Position numbers and translations under genes: made by a program. Under the pieces are notes generated by a model. It made no database searches. It saw only the letters and a program-made list of their open reading frames with translations, and was not told the DNA's origin. DNA of 64,000 nt, taken from NCBI GenBank assembly GCA_030054145.1, contig JASGCK010000010.1, positions 1 through 64,000 of the forward strand, written 5' to 3'. Each line of letters begins with the position of its first letter. Position 1 is the first letter of the stretch. Positions 61,477-64,000 of the stretch are shown here, piece after piece. The DNA comes from Cytophagales bacterium (GTDB lineage: Bacteria; Pseudomonadota; Gammaproteobacteria; Burkholderiales; Burkholderiaceae_C).

Positions 61477-62589
61477 ATGTCCGTTCTAGAAATCTATCAA
61501 GCTGAACTCACTGCTCGCGGCTACACCTCTGACCCCGCGCAGTTGGTGGGGGTGGCGGCGTTGGATGCTTGCGCTCGTGCGTGGTCGGCTTATTTTGCGC
61601 AGCGCTCGAACCGACTTAAAAAACTGATTCATCATCCTGCCATTCCGCAAGGCGTTTATTTGTATGGTGGCGTGGGGCGTGGTAAGTCGTTTTTGATGGA
61701 TTGCTTTTTTGAAGCTGTGCCGCTCAAACGCAAAACGCGGCTGCATTTTCATGAGTTCATGCGTGAGGTGCATCGTGAGCTGGCTGATTTGCAGGGCACG
61801 GTTAATCCGCTGGACGCGCTGGGACAGCGCATTAGCAAGCGCTATCGGTTGATTTGCTTTGATGAGTTTCATGTGTCGGATATCACCGATGCGATGATTC
61901 TCCATCGGCTGTTGGACGCGATGTTTAAGTACGGCGTGGGAATGGTGACGACGAGCAATTTCAAGCCTGACGATTTGTATCCCAATGGGTTGCACCGCGA
62001 TCGTTTGCAACCCGCAATTGAGTTGCTGAACAGCAAACTTCATGTGGTGAATGTGGATAACGGCACGGACTATCGCCGTATCACGATGGACTCGCTCAAG
62101 CTCTACCATCATCCGCCAGATAGTCTTGCCGATGCGGCGCTGCACGATGCGTTTACGCGCCTCGCAGAAGCCAAAATGGATGATCCTGTGCTGCGCATTG
62201 AAGCCCGTGAAATCAAGGCTTTGCGGCGTGCGGGCGGCGTGGTGTGGTTTGACTTTAAAACCTTGTGCGGCGGACCGCGTAGCCAAAACGATTACTTAGA
62301 AATTGCTACGCAATTTCATACGGTGATTTTGGAGGGTGTGCCGCAAATGTTTGTGCGTCATGCGTCTGAGGCGCGGCGCTTTACGTGGCTGATTGATGTG
62401 CTGTATGACCGCCGCGTTAAGCTGATTTTGTCAGCCGCAGTTGCGCCCGAGCAACTCTATACCGAGGGGCCGCTTGCACATGAGTTCCCGCGCACGATTT
62501 CGCGCTTAAACGAGATGCAGTCCAAAGATTATTTGGCTCTTGCGCGGCGCGATGTGGATACGGGCTTGTCGCTCAAAGGCGCACCATGA
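61477..62589 (+). CDS. zapE: AFG1-like ATPase ZapE
   Basis: A P-loop ATPase linked to cell division and protein turnover. About 370 residues with Walker A GGVGRGKSFLMDCFF near residue 67, Walker B LICFDEFHVSDITDA and the TTSNFKPDDLYPNGLHR sensor region. The ATG at 61477 (MSVLEIYQAEL) is chosen over a TTG at 61468. In related bacteria it commonly follows lpdA; here the TIR gene intervenes. Confidence 0.95.
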   Translation: MSVLEIYQAELTARGYTSDPAQLVGVAALDACARAWSAYFAQRSNRLKKLIHHPAIPQGVYLYGGVGRGKSFLMDCFFEAVPLKRKTRLHFHEFMREVHRELADLQGTVNPLDALGQRISKRYRLICFDEFHVSDITDAMILHRLLDAMFKYGVGMVTTSNFKPDDLYPNGLHRDRLQPAIELLNSKLHVVNVDNGTDYRRITMDSLKLYHHPPDSLADAALHDAFTRLAEAKMDDPVLRIEAREIKALRRAGGVVWFDFKTLCGGPRSQNDYLEIATQFHTVILEGVPQMFVRHASEARRFTWLIDVLYDRRVKLILSAAVAPEQLYTEGPLAHEFPRTISRLNEMQSKDYLALARRDVDTGLSLKGAP

Positions 62590-62915
62590 AGCGCTGGATA
62601 AAACGAGTGATGCTGTCCGCGTTTGGCATGACGATGGTCGCTTGTGCTGCTGCCGCTGAGATTGATACGCCCGAGGGACGAAGCCTTGAGCGCGAGCGCA
62701 TTGCCGCAGAGCGCAGCAGTATTGAAGCCACGCTTGATGCGAAAGACCGTGAATGCCAAACGCGCTTTGTGGTGACTTCGTGCCGCAACCAAGTGCGGCT
62801 GGAGCGAATACGTAGCTTGGATGAGTTAAAGCGGCAAGAGGGTATTTTGAATAAGTTAGACCGCCAAGCCGCTGCTGCTAAACAGCTGCAAAAATTAGAT
62901 GAAAAAACGCGATAG
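62586..62915 (+). CDS. Small exported protein, possible lipoprotein
   Basis: A 109-residue protein with an N-terminal signal sequence (MKRWIKRVMLSAFGMTMVAC). The MVAC site fits a loose lipobox, so it may be lipid-anchored. The rest is charged and helical (RSLERERIAAERSSIEATL, two cysteines in ECQTRFVVTSCRNQ). No family recognised. It overlaps zapE by 4 bp. Its stop codon lies in a 10-bp tandem repeat. Confidence 0.7.
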   Translation: MKRWIKRVMLSAFGMTMVACAAAAEIDTPEGRSLERERIAAERSSIEATLDAKDRECQTRFVVTSCRNQVRLERIRSLDELKRQEGILNKLDRQAAAAKQLQKLDEKTR

Positions 62916-62935
62916 AACGCGATAGAACGCGATAG
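62906..62935 (+). repeat. 10-bp tandem repeat spanning a stop codon
   Basis: Three units AACGCGATAG at 62906, 62916 and 62926. The first holds the TAG stop of the preceding gene; each later unit carries the same TAG. Confidence 0.9.
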
Positions 62936-62942
62936 AACGGCC

Positions 62943-63932
62943 TTAGTTCACCATCACCAATTTGCCTTTGACTGCGCGCGATCCCATGCGTTCATAAGCG
63001 GCTTTTAAGTCCTTCATGGGCATGGTGCAATCAATCACGGGTTTGATGTTTCCTTGTGCATACCACTGGGCCAACTCTTGCATCATGGCAGCGTTTTGCT
63101 TGGGTTCGCGCCGTGCAAATTCGCCCCAAAAAACACCGACTAACGATGCGCCTTTGAGTAGTGGTAGGTTCATGGGAAGACTAGGTACGACGGGGCTTGC
63201 AGCAAACCCCACGACCAAGTAGCGACCACGCCACGCGATGCTTCTGAACGCGGGTTCTGCAAGGTCGCCGCCAACGGGGTCATAAATCACTTCTGGGCCT
63301 GTGCCACCCGTCAACTCTTTGATGCGTTCGCGCAGATTCTCACTTGCGTAGTTGATGACTTCATCGGCACCAATTGATTTGCAAAGCGCCGCTTTTTCGT
63401 CCGTTGAAACCGCTGCAATCACCTTTGCGCCTTTGAGTTTGGCTATTTGAATGGCGGCTGTGCCCACGCCGCCTGCTGCACCCAAAATCAAAACGGTTTC
63501 GCCAGCTTGTAGCGCCGCGCGGTCTACTAGCGCGTGATATGACGTGGCGTAGATCATGATGAAAGCCGCTGCGTCCACCATCGGGAAGTTGGGCGGCAAA
63601 GGCATACACAGCGCCGCTGCAACGCAGGTGTGCGAGCCAAAGCCGCCCGTGCCGCTTAGTGCCGCAACCGCGCCGCCAAGCTTGAGATGCGGGAACTTTT
63701 CCGCCACGCCTTCGCCCAGGGCTTCGATCACGCCCGCGTATTCCGAGCCAGGCACAAAGGGCAGTGCGGGCTTCATTTGATATTTGTTTTGCACAATCAA
63801 AATATCAGGAAAGTTGAGCGATGCGGCTTTGATGGCGATGCGCACTTCGCCCGCTTTGGGCTGTGGCGTTGGGAGTTCTTTGTAGGTGAGTGCATCAACG
63901 CCAATCGGGTTTTCGCAGAGCCAAGCTTGCAT
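62943..63932 (-). CDS. NADPH:quinone oxidoreductase family protein
   Basis: A 329-residue medium-chain dehydrogenase/reductase without structural zinc cysteines. AASLNFPDILIVQNKYQMKP is the QOR-type N-terminal part, and ETVLILGAAGGVGTAAIQIAK with AGGVG the NADPH site. Substrate not readable. The gene stops 27 bp after the exported-protein gene, convergently. Confidence 0.93.
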   Translation of the reverse strand: MQAWLCENPIGVDALTYKELPTPQPKAGEVRIAIKAASLNFPDILIVQNKYQMKPALPFVPGSEYAGVIEALGEGVAEKFPHLKLGGAVAALSGTGGFGSHTCVAAALCMPLPPNFPMVDAAAFIMIYATSYHALVDRAALQAGETVLILGAAGGVGTAAIQIAKLKGAKVIAAVSTDEKAALCKSIGADEVINYASENLRERIKELTGGTGPEVIYDPVGGDLAEPAFRSIAWRGRYLVVGFAASPVVPSLPMNLPLLKGASLVGVFWGEFARREPKQNAAMMQELAQWYAQGNIKPVIDCTMPMKDLKAAYERMGSRAVKGKLVMVN

Positions 63933-63985
63933 GGTGAATCCTTAAAGATGAAAAGACAAATCAAAACGTAAATCATAGCGCCGCC

Positions 63986-63991
63986 TACAAT
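63986..63991 (+). promoter_or_regulatory. Candidate -10 box for a gene beyond the right edge
   Basis: TACAAT in the context GCCTACAATC, as at 36570. It lies 9 bp from the window end, divergent from the oxidoreductase gene. Its gene is outside the window. Confidence 0.3.
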
Positions 63992-64000
63992 CTATTTTTA

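Overview
The window is a chromosomal segment from a betaproteobacterium, most likely of the order Burkholderiales. This rests on gene content and order: algH/yqgE-ruvX-pyrR-pyrB-pyrC', sdhCDAB-sdhE-gltA, sucA-sucB-lpdA-zapE, alaA-hom(-thrC)-moeA-moaD-moaE, a DUF3460-scpA pair and a monofunctional RelA. The family cannot be fixed from sequence reading alone. No rRNA or tRNA gene was seen.

Layout. Positions 1-5430 hold a compact type II-C CRISPR-Cas locus. It has a 12-repeat array (43-804), then cas2, cas1 and cas9 on the minus strand, and a plus-strand tracrRNA (about 5322-5428) upstream of cas9. The anti-repeat pairs with the plus-strand form of the repeat, so crRNAs are read on the plus strand, towards the cas genes. 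Every repeat ends in an extended -10 box (TGATAGACT), which suggests one promoter per crRNA as in Neisseria meningitidis. Positions 5430-41977 are mainly housekeeping genes: an orphan HicB-like gene, polA, a PIN-PhoH ATPase, a peroxiredoxin, an ABC-F ATPase, prmB, relA, a CoA-transferase, sdh/gltA, the pyrimidine cluster, coaD/rsmD, mrp, a vapBC-like toxin-antitoxin pair, metG, scpA, secB, grxC, alaA and hom. Positions 42008-46593 interrupt the expected hom-thrC order. They hold a P-loop NTPase gene, a large protein with ten near-identical 48-residue TPR-like units, and an alpha/beta hydrolase. thrC, moeA, moaD, moaE, a B12-binding-type radical SAM gene and an acyltransferase-3/SGNH gene follow. 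Positions 54001-62589 carry sucA-sucB-lpdA-zapE with two foreign cassettes: a decayed zeta-toxin-like module (58170-58948) and an AT-rich TIR-domain gene (60466-61329). A small exported protein and a quinone oxidoreductase close the window.

Most notable signals. (1) The II-C CRISPR locus with promoter-bearing repeats and a readable tracrRNA. (2) The NTPase plus tandem-TPR pair inside the threonine operon, a candidate conflict or defence module. (3) A TIR gene and a broken zeta module inserted between genes of the 2-oxoglutarate dehydrogenase operon. (4) Several families of short repeats inserted in frame into essential genes (thrC, lpdA, moeA, rsmD, the ABC-F gene, the phoH gene). (5) Four genes whose stop codon lies inside a short tandem repeat that continues into the 3' flank. 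Functions are inferred from motifs read by eye; no database search was run.
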